This document shows, piece after piece, positions 10,893 through 24,951 of a stretch of 64,000 nt of DNA. The notes beneath the pieces are model-generated. The model had not been told where the DNA came from. It searched no databases and saw only the letters and a program-made list of their open reading frames with translations. The position numbers were made by a program, and so were the translations under genes. Source of the stretch: Lindgomyces ingoldianus (taxonomy: Eukaryota; Ascomycota; Dothideomycetes; Pleosporales; Lindgomycetaceae); the NCBI RefSeq assembly GCF_010093535.1, contig NW_022985179.1:33652-97651 (forward strand), read 5' to 3'. Within the stretch, counting starts at the first letter, position 1; each line of letters starts with the position of its first letter.

Positions 10893-13800
10893 ATGTATCG
10901 ACTACGACGTCGCAGGGCCGGACCTGATGCCATGCCGATCATACTACCGCCGAATCAACCCACCGCAGGCTACACCTCGATCGAATTCGTTAGCGCCGTC
11001 ATGTCGCTGGACTATCAACCCAAAATCGACCTACAACAATTAGAAAGCGCGGAAAGAGAGCGTATCGGTCAAGGTGGCTCTTTTCGAGTCGAAAAGGCAT
11101 TTATAGATGGGGATCAACGGCAGCTTCCACTGGCTGTTGTTATCAAACATCCCTTGCACAAGCCGAATGGTGCTACCCACAACCTCAACTGGAATGATAT
11201 TCTACTGGAGATTCAAGCACTTTTGCATCCTCCAATCGCCGCTTGTCGAAATGTTGTCGACTTGTTGGCAATTGGATGGGAAGCAGAAACCGCGGAACAC
11301 ATACAACCCATGCTGGTAATGCCGTATGCCACATTTGGAACCCTCGACGCTTACATCCGTAATCATGACCCCACCGTTAGTTCGAAAATTGCCATGTCTT
11401 TTGATGTCGCCAGTGCATTGGACGTGCTACATAAATGTGGGATAGTCCATGGCGACCTGAAGAGCGAAAACGTTCTCGTCTTCTTTGAGGATCAACGACC
11501 AATAGCCAAGCTCAGCGACTTTGGCTGCTCTGTTATCAATCCGCAGTCCTTCCGAAAAATCGCTGCGGGTACGCCGCCGTGGAACTGTCCGGAATGGCGG
11601 GATGTAATTGCCAAAGAAAACCTACCGCAGACCGACGTCTACTCTTTTGGCTTGTTGTTTTGGCGTGTTCTGTCGAAAGGGCCAAATCCCTTCCGGAGCC
11701 TCGAGTCATTTTCCGAAGGATCTGAACTTACAGAGACCTTGGTGGAGAAACTGAAAAGCTCAAAAGATGACAAGTTCTTAGAAGAAGCTAATAAGAGCTT
11801 GCAAACAGACGATCCTCTGTCGAAACGATTTCAACTATTAGAGGAGATTTTAGGCAACTCCATCCGGCACGATCCGAGTAAAAGAAACCTACATAGGTGT
11901 CTAAGGAGCCTCAAAGTCATTTTGAACCTCGAGTCACCCAGTGCCATCTCGCAATGCGGCAGGGAATCTATTGAAGGAGAGGTTGATGTGAAGCCGTACT
12001 TATTCGAGCTAGAGGTAAGAATCTTGGATAGTCGTACAAGTCGTTGCTTTAACGCTAGCCAAAGGAAAAAGTGGATATACAGGCAGTGTCCAGGCTGCCA
12101 TGGACTCTTCAACAGAGACTGTTCAAACACCACTTGGCGGTCTCGAATGCCCCAGAAAACCAATTGAATACGAAACAAAGAATGGCCTCTTCCCGGTGGC
12201 TTTTCTTGTACTATCTACTTGGCATCGGGATGGACGAGAACGATGAACTAGCCTGTCATCACCTGTTGACCGCTGCGAGGTGTGGCGATCCTGTAGCAAA
12301 GTCTCTATCCTACCGGGCGATTATAGCACTGCGCACCTCTTCCACCTTCGAGTCTGTAGATCTTGTCACGATTGGTCAATGGCTCGGGAGAAATCTCGAA
12401 CTTGGATACTGGGGTGCTAAAGAGGATTTCGCCCATCTCTACGCATCGAATGAGAATCAAGCGGAAAGGATTTTGAAGTGGTTTGGTATTGCCCTAGATC
12501 GTCTATGTTGCTATATGGCAGGGGTTGGCAAAGAGTACTTTTTGGACGCTCAGGGAAACCGCTTGAATCCATTTGGCATAGAGAGTCAGGCCGACTTTGA
12601 AAGGAGGGTCCGGGAAAAGCAACGGGAAGGAGAGTTCGATGTAAATGCTTTCTCTGTCAACTCGCGAGGAGATGGGCTCTTGCATCTAGCGGCCACTTGC
12701 GGCTTCGAAGATGCAACCACTTTCTTGATCCAGCACTTTGGTCAAGTTCTTGACATCAATGTCACGAACTACAATGGGGAGACTTCCCTGCTCTCCGCGT
12801 CGCGCGCGGGGCAGTCGAATACCGTTCTCATCCTGTTGAAGAATGGAGCCGATTTGCGACCTAGCAACACGGGGGAATCGCCTCTGCACTGGCTTGGCGC
12901 ATTCAAGACTGGTTTCTCGGAATTGGGTTCGCTCATGCTGCTTAGCACAGCCAAAGAGGGCGGAAGCGAACACGAGGCCAAAATGTGCCACCTTCACCAG
13001 AAGGCTTCCGGGACCGCGTACTCGGAATATTGGAGTTCGAGGCTTCCGGGTGGAACTCCGCTTCACCGTGCCGTCCATTTCAAAATCCCAGCGGTAGTTG
13101 AGACACTTCTTCGGCTCGGCGCAGATCCTCACGAGCCTGGGGTAGAAAAAAATCCAGAGTCGGCTCTTCAGCTGGCATGTATTCGCCATTATGCTGATAT
13201 TGTCGAAATTCTCCTAGACTACATGAACATTTCCGACGTGGGACAGCTCGAGAGTATCCCTCTCCTACACACAGCTCTTTCCAGAAACAGCAAAATCGTG
13301 TCTCTCGTTGACTCCGGTGTCAGATCAATCGGCTCAGAGGACCTTAGGTCTACCGTTGATGTTCTGATCCGTCGGAAGGCCAACCCAGGACCTCTGAGCT
13401 ACGTTTTAGATGGAAAATCCACAAGGATAACCGCTCTGTTCCAAGCCGTGGAATCAGACTCACTACGTTGCGTTGAACTTGCATTATCCAAATCGCTTTT
13501 GACATCCAAAACATTTCTCAACATGCCATGCGGAATTCCGGCGCGGACTCCCTTGAACGTCGCGGTTGAAAACGGTTCCCTCGAAATTGTGGAGGCGCTG
13601 TTAGAGGCTGGTGCCGATCCGACGAATCCAATAGGGGAGAACAACACATCTGCCGAAATCTCTGTCCTACATTCCTGCGCCCTCGCGGATTTCTCCGTGA
13701 AACCGGACACTCTTCTGCGGATCTTCAACTTGTTGGCTCCTCGGTTCAAGAGCGTAGATCTCCAGGCAGCCAACTACGAAGGACTCACGGACGTATTGGA

Positions 13801-14662
13801 ATCTCCTTTCGTTCTCGCCGTACGACTTGGAAGATTCGATCTTGCAAGCTCTTTGCTCTGTCGTGGTGCTGACATTGACTTTCTATTCGCGAAGACGGTC
13901 AGTGAGTCAAACGAGAGTGGAAACACTAACTTGAAGTCCTTCGATTTGATGACTAGAGACCACGATGGCCACCACAACTATTCGCAGATCACCATTCTCG
14001 GGGCCTTACTGACCATTCCGAGCCCGAGTACTAATTCCATAACCAAGTTCCTTCTAGGATACGATGATGAAGGAAGAAAGAAGAAGGACTGGCAGCACAA
14101 GCTGCCGAGTGTAGTTGTAAGCAAACATACCAACTGGACTATTTGGCATGCCGTTGCGTATAGAAGGACAAGAGTGCCTCTATACGACATGGAGCACGTG
14201 AAGGAATTGACACGGCTTTTAAGCGAAAATTACCAGCATCTGGGCAAGGAATTCCTGAACAAGAGATGCGGAAATGGCTCCCCTAGTGACTCGAAAAAGA
14301 CTGCTCTGCATGTGGCTGTGGAGTGCACGAATCCGGAAGTGGTTGCTGCTCTGTTGCGGCTTGGGGCGGATCGCGAGGCTACGGACTCGGACGGATATCG
14401 TCCAATCGACTATGCGAGCAGTATTCTGCAAGAGGAAATAGACATTGAGGAGGAGTTGGGTTGGGATGAAGTTGCCACAAGGAGGGAGATTCAGCGGCGT
14501 AAGGATATTTACATTATGCTTGGGGGAGATATGAGCGTTTTTGAGTGTAGCGATGGTGAAGACTTGGAATCGAATATCCAAGTTGTGCTGGAAATTGATC
14601 CCAGCCGCGAGGATCCCACGACACAGGCCTGTGTCGTGCCGGATTCGGTTAGCAGGCCCTAA
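10893..14662 (+). CDS. Protein kinase-ankyrin repeat fusion protein
   Basis: Two exons joined in phase 0 (10893-12014, then from 12059 or 12065, both acceptors keeping frame) give about 1,240 aa. Residues 55-350 are a kinase domain: GQGGSF (from 59), AVVIK (K85), HGDLKSEN (D188), LSDFGCS (D209), TPPWNCPEW in the APE region and TDVYSFGLLFWRVL. A helical linker follows (LACHHLLTAARCGDPVAKSL, Sel1-like in flavour). From about 580 there are ankyrin repeats, for example GLLHLAATCGF, ETSLLSASRAGQSNTVLILL, TPLHRAVHFKIPAVVETLLR and KTALHVAVECTNPEVVAALL. The C-terminus is acidic. The fusion links phosphorylation to a protein-binding array, as in fungal ankyrin-type signalling receptors. Its intron lies exactly between the two halves. 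The short intron (44-50 nt) would be missed by an ORF-only reading, which would split the gene in two. Confidence 0.85.
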
Positions 14663-15645
14663 CGCTAAGTGAAATTAGGTACGAAACTAACCGCGAGTCG
14701 CCATACGCGTTACATTTTAAACAAGTGACTGCACTCTAAAGTTTTGTATGCAAAAGTAGTAGCTTAGACCTTAAAACTAAAGAATCTCACCTTGCATCTT
14801 AAAAAACTTACTAGTGTGGGTGGTTTTTGGTTAAGTTAGAGTTACGTTAGGGTAAAAAGAAGTTTGCAGTTTTGCGACTGAGCGATCGCGGGCGCGGGGG
14901 GCGGGGGCGGCGAGAGGAACACGCACAGTGCGAGCTCGCGCAGCCTGCAACACCTGCGACCACCACAATTGTTAACACAGCAGGTTAGTGTCTATTTTCT
15001 AGCTGTGCTTAGCGCATAAAAATGCTTTCACCTATTAACTCGCGCAGTTGATTTTGATTTTCCTTTTTGCGGGGGATGCGCGCACAGGCTCTGCAGTTCG
15101 TCGCATCAGCAGCCGCGCCCGCCGAACGGGGTACATGAATGCTTTCTCCAATATTTTCAGTGGACGAGTAGTTTGTAATGTTTTAAGTGAGATTGGGAGG
15201 GAGTATGGGAGGAGGATGGTTTAAATACCTCGAGCGTTTGGCCCTACCTAGGAACGGAGCGCAGAGGCAAAGCTGATGTGATAACAGAGACTCTCTAGGT
15301 AGGTTAAAAAGCCGGCGAACCAAAAGAGTTATGATCCAACCAGAAGAGGCGATGAGAGGAGCGAGGGCCGTATAAATCCTGCACTTTTTGAATTACCAAC
15401 AGATACCTACATAGATGAAGAGTAGTCTTCTTGTTGCTAAATTAGATTGTTCTGCATAATCATCACCTCTCTTCAACGCCCACTCATCCACAATTTCCCT
15501 CAACTCCTCTCGCTCGCATATTTCCCACACCCGCCACCACAATCACGGCCATCTCTTTTCCGTCTCCCATTGCTTTCCTTCTCTCACAACCTACTCCTTC
15601 ACACCTCAGTTTTCAACTCTTTTCCGATTCCCCGGCCAACAACTT
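14663..15645. other. Intergenic; contains a dispersed repeat
   Basis: No ORF longer than about 70 codons with gene-like features. A GC-rich patch lies at 14880-14960, and a copy of a dispersed repeat (14985-15112) is listed separately. The last 200 bases are pyrimidine-rich and probably include the SFA1 3' untranslated region. Confidence 0.5.
14985..15112 (+). repeat. Dispersed repeat also present at 62140-62245
   Basis: The words CTAGCTGTGCTTA, GATTTTGATTTTCCTTT and GCACAGGCTCTGCAGTTC occur in the same order here and at 62148-62240, with only small spacing differences. A shorter third version (GGCTGTGCT, ATCAATGCCCCGGCC) is at 62366-62410. It is not coding and is of unknown type. Confidence 0.6.
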
Positions 15646-17448
<1,803 letters not shown>

Positions 17449-18208
17449 TGCGACGACGAAATATGGAGCTCAATGGGTGAAATGGGTGAAATGGGTGAAT
17501 GTAAAGCAATTCGTCAGTGAGCTACAGGTCAGGAACGGCAGGAGGAAAGGCAGGAAGAAAGGCAGAGAAGAAAAAAGGCCGGCGGTATCTGCAGCATGCG
17601 GCACTTGTTACCTCTTAAACCAGCAATGTGGGGTTAGCTCCTCAAACTCAGATGACGATGTCGCACGCTGTTGCCCCTCCTTATCGAACCCCCCCTCCTC
17701 CCGGCCTTAAATCGGCGTTAGCTATCCCAACTAGTTTTCCTCTGTGCAAACTCGCAATAAAGTCGGGGCGCCCGCTCCACTTGCCATTTCGCGCATGGCA
17801 TTGTTGAAAAGCTTCCAGAGTCGCATGCTGACATTCGTCTGCATGTCGGGGTTCTATGTCTGAATCGAACGGAGGACATGAGCGCTTGGAGTTTGCCTTG
17901 GCGGGATGCGGAAGACATTCCCTCTTTTGGATGACATACACGATCCATTCAACCGTCTGAGACCTCTCAGTTATAACAATCAATTAACAATCAAACAAAA
18001 ATTGTAGGCCATGATATTGAACTCATTAACGCCAAAAATGCACCATCCGTTGCACATCTACGCCATGCTTGCCCTTCATGAATGGTACTCGCCAGTGCAC
18101 ACGACCCGTCGAAGCTTCTCAATGTGAAACGTCCACCATGCTTTACCCCCTCCCCCAATCCCACGCTTCAATCGGTCCGATGTCATTTCACGACACAATC
18201 AGCCCAGT
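17449..18208. other. Intergenic, includes the SFA1 promoter
   Basis: Holds a three-copy 9 bp repeat (17471-17500) just upstream of the SFA1 start and a purine-rich stretch. A 100-codon minus-strand frame at 17681-17983 has two cysteines ten residues apart but no second pair, and was not called. Confidence 0.45.
17471..17500 (+). repeat. 9 bp tandem repeat in SFA1 5' region
   Basis: AATGGGTGA repeated three times without interruption, 23-52 bases upstream of the SFA1 ATG on the opposite strand. Its position suggests the 5' untranslated region or core promoter. Confidence 0.7.
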
Positions 18209-19365
18209 TCACACGGTCGGTCGACTACTAAGTCCCACCCTCTCCTCGCCAGCCTTCTCCGCAGTCCCTTTCTCCTCTTTCTCCTCCTCCTCCTTCTCCC
18301 CCTTCTCCTCCTTCTCCTCCTTCGCACCCTTGCTCTTGCTCCGCGCCCGTCCCCAGCTCGAACTCCGCTGCTTCCCCGACCTAAGCTCCTTGATGCCGTG
18401 GCTCCAGCGCTTGCGAATGGGGATTTTCGTGTCATCGAGCCCTAACACGCGTCGCAGGTCGGGGATCTCGGCATGATCCCTAGTATTCCGCATCCTATGC
18501 GCCCAGACGCACTTGCCGTGCTCGAACAAGAACTCGCCGCCGACTTGCTTGATGTCTCCTCCCTTCAGTGCCTTGCCGCCTGTCTTCAAGCCCTGCATGA
18601 TGGACTGTACCGAGGTGAAGAAGATGTTGGACTGGATATAGTTGGGCTTCCTCTTACCCAGATCCAGCGTGCGCGTCATGCCGAGCAGATCGTACAATTT
18701 CCGGGTGGGGTCTGCATAGACAGGGAAGGGGCACGAGGTCGCTTCAATGTACATGTCAATGAGCTCAGGGCGGCCGCAGCCGATGACGGTGATGAAGGTG
18801 GGGTCAGGGAGGGAGAGGAGGGCTTCCGGGCTTATGGACGATGAGAGTGTGCGGAGATATTCCTGGCAGTTCTGCAAACAGTCAGTACCCATCCAACGTT
18901 TGGCTTGCCAGTATATTTTCAACTCACCCCGCAGAAGAAATGCCTGACGAAGATTATCAGTTGTCGCGGCGCAACACCTTGACCCTCATATAGCGTCTTG
19001 AACGGCCTGGACTCGCCCTGGGCATCCAGCACCAACAGGTCTGCCACCCTCCTTAGGTCCGTCTCTGTCGGTATGTCATCGTTCACCTCGACATTGCCTG
19101 TGAAGTCGAGCTCCTCCTTCTCCAGGACCGGCGTGGTGCTGCTGGGCGAAAATGGCGGCGACACCGTATTTGACGTATCCGCAGAGGTGGAGACCTTTGG
19201 CACAGAGAGAGCAGGCGTCGGAGGGGCAGCGACGGTGGAGACAGGTGCTGTGGAGGCAGGTGCTGTGGTTGTGGGCGGCGGGGATGCGATTGCGGGCGCG
19301 TCAGTTGCAGATGAAGCCGAGGCCGGCGGGGTCAGTTCTGCGGCTTTTGGTGGTGCGGCCTCCAT
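18209..19365 (-). CDS. Peroxiredoxin-like (PRXL2/AAED1 type) thioredoxin-fold protein
   Basis: Two exons (18928-19365 and 18209-18871; 56 nt intron) give 366 aa. Residues 1-90 are low complexity, rich in Ala, Pro, Thr and Ser. From about 105 a thioredoxin-like domain follows: VADLLVLDAQGESRPFKTLY, then IIFVRHFFCGNCQEYL with a CxxC at the end of the first core strand, TFITVIGCGRPELIDMY, and FPVYADPTRKLYDLLG. This matches the AhpC/TSA-like AAED1 family, in which the CxxC replaces the usual peroxidatic context; redox activity is inferred. The C-terminal 60 residues are highly charged Lys/Glu repeats encoded by a polypyrimidine microsatellite (18260-18330). The intron falls inside the CxxC motif codons. 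Start at 19365 is the first ATG in frame; the low-complexity N-terminus makes it less certain. Confidence 0.8.
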
Positions 19366-20305
19366 GGCTGGCGATATTGTCGCAATTGCACCGTCGCGCA
19401 GTGTAGAGTGAAGCTCTGGTCGACGTGTAGCTTGCTGTAGGTGAGTCGCAGTGGCGCGGTGAAGGATCCAGGACTGCCCTCGTCAATGCAATGCGGGTCG
19501 ACCTAAAATCCGAAAATGTGTCCTGGTGAAGCGGACCCTGCAATACTAACGCTGTTGTAAGAGCAGAATAGTGAGCTAGGGCAGAGCGGTGAGTAATAAA
19601 GACACTTCAGGACGCGCGACCTAAGACAAGTTTCAAAGGAAGATCAATACAGGGACTGCTCACGACGTCAGTGGTTCGGCCAGGAATTTTCTTTTCGCTG
19701 CTTGCTGTGCATTAGCCCCAGTAGGGGACAGGTGGCTTTTGGGCTACTGGTCTACAGGAATGGCGAGCCGCCGACGAGAGCGGCGTTGGCGGCCAACCAA
19801 ACTTTCTTGCGCTGTCTTGATGTGTCCCGTAGCTTCTTTGAGGCTGCGCCTGTGTTGGTGTCGTCGTGCCTCAGCTCTGTTTCACCTGCGTGCGGCGCTA
19901 AATGGTGAGCTTGCTATTATAGGACTAGCGCATTGTTCGCTCCACCTGTGATGCTGTGGCTGTTCCGCTGTTGAACGCCATCATTCATATTATCGTGCTT
20001 CCATCTACGTCTACTACCGCTGGCGAGATAGAGAAATACACCGAGGGCTATTCCGGAGGGCCATCTCAGAGGGCCATGTCGGAGACCCATGTCGGAGACC
20101 CCATGTTGCAGGGCCATGCTGTTGGGCCATATGCCGAAGTGCCGGTCCTGAACAAGTCCATGAACCATTATCGCCGCCGCTGGCCCCCAGCACCACGCCT
20201 TTTGTCTAACCCATGAACACCACGCTCGGTATCCACACAGAACAACCCCCCAGAAGTCATTACACTTCATCACGTCCTGTGCTACCTCCAAGTCATCCCC
20301 AACCA
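19366..20305. other. Intergenic with a degenerate short tandem repeat
   Basis: A minus-strand frame of 130 codons (19917-20309) has Trp- and His-rich composition caused by a degenerate GGGCCAT/GGAGACC repeat at about 20050-20135, and is not convincing as a gene. Nothing else recognised. Confidence 0.4.
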
Positions 20306-22013
20306 TCACCTCTTCTCGACCTCTCTGTCTGCCTGGCTCTTCATCTCAATCTTGCCCTTGATGCGCTTGACCACACCGGCGTACTTCTTAGCATCCGGGA
20401 AATCGGGACCTGCGCAGTCCATGATGATCTGAAGAGCCTTCTGTGCTGCAAGTCGCGCGAAGTTCAGGTCGCCATGTTGTTCGCACACAAGAGCAATGTC
20501 GAGATAGCTACGTCGTCGTCAGTCTGCGCTCGTTTTCCAAGCTCAACTTGTTCTTACATGTCCGCTGCTCTAGCCGTGTAGTCTCCCTCCTCGTTCATCA
20601 GCTTGGCAAACTCCAGTAGCTTCCCTACAAACGCTTCCGTCTTCACACCAAATTCTAGGAATTTACCACGCTTGTACCTTGTCTCTTGCTGCAGTTCCAT
20701 CATCCGGTACCTCCTTGCCGCGCTCTTGGCCGCCCACGAGCTCGAATCACTCTCGTCGCCTGAACATGCATGACAGTCGCAAAGGAATCCGTAGTGCTTG
20801 AGCTCCCATTGACGAGTAGCCTTGTCGTGCGTGGTATCGCAGTATGCCAAGGTAATTTGATCTCCGGCCGGGATGTCCTTTATCGCATGAACCGTCTCCT
20901 TTTGGATGGCGGGATTCCACGTGAAGCACGCGTTGGGATTGCACGAATGATTGAACCGGGCGGCATTGGGGAAAACTGCCGCACCACCATCTTTTTCCAT
21001 GCAGTTGGTCTGGAATATGCTAATCAGGCTTGGCTCTTTACCCACGCGCGCCTTGTGCTGCTCTTCAATCCTCTGGCGTTCGCGACCAACGACTGAATCA
21101 TGGATTCGACGCGGCCAGTTAGCGGGATCCTGACCGTGGGCGGAGTGTAAGGTGAAGTAGAAGGCTTGTTCGGCATGGGTCAGCTTATCAAACGCAGCCT
21201 GGATGTCTGTTTGGAAGTACTCTGCGATCGGGACGATGAGAAGAGGTGAATCAGCGAGGATACGGGTCCCGCGCTTGATCGGATTGATCGCGAAGCAGCC
21301 GAAGCCCTTTTCTGGAACTACACGGATCTCATAGAAACCATTGTCTATTTATTCAATTGTCAGTCACTTCTCTAAGGTGACGCATTCTCTTTCTAGTCTT
21401 CGGCATTGTACAACGCACCTGGCGATTTCGGTATGGCACTCCCGAGCTTCTCTACGTCATCCTTGGTAAACCCATCCGGTTTATGAGAGGCCAGTGTAAG
21501 CCCTGCCAGCCTATCGCTAAGGCTCGCATGAATCTCCTCGTGGAGTTCGGTCGCCATGTTGCCCTTGATGCTTTCTTGGAACGGCCAAGATTCCGGCGAG
21601 TTCGGTGGAACGCTTGGCGAAAGCAAGGGAGACTCGAAGTGATGTGCTTCAAGAAATACCGGTGGGTGCGCTCCAAGACCTACGCCACCTTCTGGGCTCA
21701 CCAGCCCGCTGTCTAGGTTGCTAGCGGGGGTGTTTGTGGGGACGGTGAGGGTGAGGGGGCTACCAACACTGGTTGAAGGGCTTGCAGGGGAGTTGGCCGA
21801 TGCGAGACAAACGGGCGAGACAGCGCCAGCTGTGGGAGAATTTAAATTTGTGGAGGGCGTATTAGTCGGTGTGGCAGGAATAAGCGGTGTTGAGGGGGAG
21901 CCCGGGCTTTCGATCGGTGAACTGGGTTGGGAGAGTTGAGAGAGTGATCGTAGGGTGCGATTGGCGAAGGTCATACCCGCGTCGAAGCCGGAGGAGCATA
22001 TTTTGGAAGCCAT
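20306..22013 (-). CDS. SET-domain protein, SET5/SMYD-like
   Basis: Three exons (21419-22013, 20558-21344, 20306-20507; introns of 74 and 50 nt) give 527 aa. Residues 1-200 are Ser/Pro/Thr-rich and low complexity. The SET domain starts with YEIRVVPEKGFGCFA, includes RFNHSCNPNACFTWN (the NHSC signature of the cofactor-binding knot) and ITLAYCDTTHD, and ends with the post-SET cysteines in FLCDCHAC. A helical C-terminal region (LDIALVCEQHGDLNFARLAAQKAL) resembles the TPR-like tail of SMYD/SET5 proteins. These are lysine methyltransferases of histones and other proteins; the substrate here is unknown. Unlike SMYD proteins, no MYND finger is visible splitting the domain. Start MASKICSSGF is the first ATG and the frame closes upstream. 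Confidence 0.85.
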
Positions 22014-24908
22014 GTTTAGGAGAAGATGCTTTTATTTATAGCTGAGGTAGGACAGGAAAGGGCGAGGGTTTGATGAGAACCGCTGCGCTCCAAACTCGGT
22101 GGGCGGGAAGAGGCCCGGCTTGTGGTCAAGCTGAGAACCAGAATATGTCCGAAAGCCAGAGAGTGAGTGAGAGGTTCCTTCCCTCCGGTCTCATCCCCGC
22201 ATCGCTCCCCGGTTGCGGTTTGTTTGTGGAGGCTGGCGTCTACTAAAGGTTGCTGTAGGAAGGAAGAAGCAACGGCGAAACCAGTTTGTATTCCCTACTT
22301 TCGCCTCTTCTTACATCATTCCATACTGCGCTGCACATCATCATCTCCTCTTTCAGTCAATCTAGTTTTCACTCAGCCCATACGAATTGACCATCTCACA
22401 CAGCACTTTACTGACAAACGTGGGACAACATACCCAGGAAAGAGTTCACTTATTGACCTCCTTGATGGAACGAGATAGAAGGTCAAAAATATGTCAACTA
22501 CTTTCCGAATTAACTTACCCACGTTTTACTGGTACCTTTGTAGATGATGGGATGAAGTACATCGGGAAGCAATTGCCCGTCCCAACTACCATGCCTAGTC
22601 ATCGAAGCGATAGAGGCGGAAGGTAAGTAATATCTCAACCTATGATATCAGAATTGGATCACCCAACATCAACAATCCCAAGGCCATATCGTAACCCTCA
22701 CCAAGAAGCTTCACATCAACCTAACCCGAAGTCACCTTACGCCACTAGAGAGGTTGTTCTTCATCTAGTAATGCTTGACTCACATCCATCAATCTGTTCT
22801 TGGGCATTCGTCTTCACTGTATATCTATCGGCCCGAGTTGCCGCATGAGTGCTGGGTGGATCACGCTGACGTCATCATCGCGAACACCTACCTTGCGCAT
22901 ACACCTGACCACAGTCGTGACTTGCATACCTTTAGCATCATTTTCCGCCGAGAACCTCATATGCAAGTGAAATTGAGCCTTGTATCGAGGGGGAGCAAAG
23001 GGTTGATTGAGGTCATTGATATATAATCCCAAGATGCTTCCCATGTTTGCAAGAGCACTTAGACAAGAGCCCCACCACACTCAGCCTTCGACTGGTCATT
23101 GCACGCACTGAGTTCTTCAAGCAAAATTTCCCAGAAGTCGGTTCTGAATTGTTGTTTGTCGCTCTCCATAGAGGTTTCAAAACGTAGGAATTCCAGGAAT
23201 TATTGAGATGGAAGATCGCATGTTCCCCGAGTTGCGTGGACTCAATCGCGCCCATAGGTGGCTTTGGTCGGTAGTAAAACTAGTAACGATGGCCTAAACA
23301 ATCCTGGCATTATTTTCCACAAAAACCGCTTCAACCCGACGTACACCATTGGGTGCACATTCAAAAACACCTGCCAATTTCCAAATCCAGAGGAAAACGC
23401 AAGAAGAATCGCGGATTCGGTCACTAAGATGCAACCACTGCCCATGGAACTTGATTCGTCATCGATTCATAACGTAACGCTGCCTTGAGTCTTGATATAT
23501 TTTCTTAATGATGATTCTGACAATGAGTGAAAAGAGTGCAGCATATGGGATTGATTATATGGATTTCGCCACAGCTAGACGGAAACTCTGGACCGGACTT
23601 AATCAACCATCTCATATCAAACAGCGATGACGTTCTCCTGACCTCCCATCTTCAAGTACAACTTTATTGACGCCAAAATCCATCTCAGTATCGTTCTCTG
23701 CGTCATTTCTTGATCAATATCACGCCATTTCCACACAGCCTCGACGATTGGTGATCCCACGTCTCGGCTGGAGAGTCTAGCCTAAAAACAGCACATGGGC
23801 GGGCATTGACAACTAATTAGCTGAGGGTCTGAGAAATCGTCGTTTAGGCTCTTATCTGTGCGTACATGTGGTCACTGTTTGCACTGAAAATGTGTGGACG
23901 AACCCCTATCCTTCAACACCTCCTTGAAGCGGAACGTGTTGTAGGCAGTACCAACACCCCCAGTGCATCCGGGTCGAAAACTGGCCCCACTCTGCCCCAC
24001 TCTGCCCCACTCATATGTGATTCTCCAACCATAGACTCATCTTCCCAAATTTCACACATTGTGGGTATTTTTTGGCAGGCACTTCGTCCAGGTTTAAAAA
24101 TGAGTGGAAACAGATGCTTAGCAATTGACTAGCTAACGCCTAACTAACGAGCAATGAACGGCTACCCAAAGCAAAGATTGTCAAGAAGAAAGAGCGTATG
24201 GTGCGGCTGAACCCTCGAGCCCACTTTCAGTCATTAAGGTGGGGGCCAGTGCAGTGCACTTTCCTAAAAGATGTCTATCAATGCACAGGTAGCACACAGA
24301 CATGGTCTCTCCTACAAGGGGAACTCTAGTTCTATGGCCAGACTACGTCTTGTACACTCACACATGTGCACTCTTCATTCTTAACAATTCTCACTCCTAG
24401 GCATCATGCTCTCACTTGTTAACATCCTCTATATTCTCACCCGTTCAGTCCTCGTTCTCACTCGTCACATCGCTGTACCTCTCCATGCCTAGCACGGCTC
24501 ACCACCTACACCGGTATATACTAGCTATAGAATTCCTCTAGCAATACGAGCGAGGAGAGACGTGTAGTGACGCGATGCTTCACAAACTCTCTAACGTTGA
24601 GCGCACTGTAAAACGATCGTTCGAGAAAGGTTAATGTCCGGGGCGACAAGCTTGACAGGAGTCGTAAAATTTGCCATGCTGCGTGTACAAGAGCTTCCGT
24701 CCCATCCGGCTGAAGTGAAGGGTATTCAATCATGCTGGGTGGTTTTGGAAGGCAATTCAGTTATTAATCCTGCTACGCCTTCTCACCCAACATGGAACAT
24801 AACTAGGGCGAGCTTACCAGTCAAGCTTCTTGCTAGAGCTGAGACCAACTTCAAATGCATATAAACCTCCGCGAACTGTCGCTATCATTTCTACGTTGGC
24901 AAACAAGA
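22014..24908. other. Long intergenic region, no supported gene
   Basis: GC-balanced and not RIP-mutated. Frames of 60-103 codons occur on both strands but none has a family motif, signal peptide or convincing exon partner. A 22164-22480 frame overlaps the probable SET gene promoter. A CCCCACTCTG direct repeat (2.5 copies) lies at about 23985-24012. The right end abuts the nested transposon. Confidence 0.45.
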
Positions 24909-24910
24909 TC

Positions 24911-24951
24911 TATCGTGTGCAAAAATCGGTAGATTTCCTTGGCGACACATC
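24911..24951 (+). repeat. Left TIR of the outer transposon (interrupted)
   Basis: 41 bases identical to the reverse complement of 37979-38019. The repeat is cut at 24951 by the inner element and resumes at 34004 with CAACGTTCG, the sequence that follows without a break in the right TIR. Confidence 0.85.

Noticed and set aside
12686..14581. Several minus-strand ORFs under the ankyrin exon
   Set aside because: They are shadows of the plus-strand coding frame, which has domain motifs throughout.
17681..17983. CHCH/Cmc-like small mitochondrial protein
   Set aside because: Only one cysteine pair with ten residues between them (Cx10C) is present; the family needs two CX9C pairs and no second exon supplies it.
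18069..18476. Plus-strand Ser/Phe-rich ORF of 135 codons
   Set aside because: It is the antisense of the Lys/Glu-rich tail of the peroxiredoxin-like gene.
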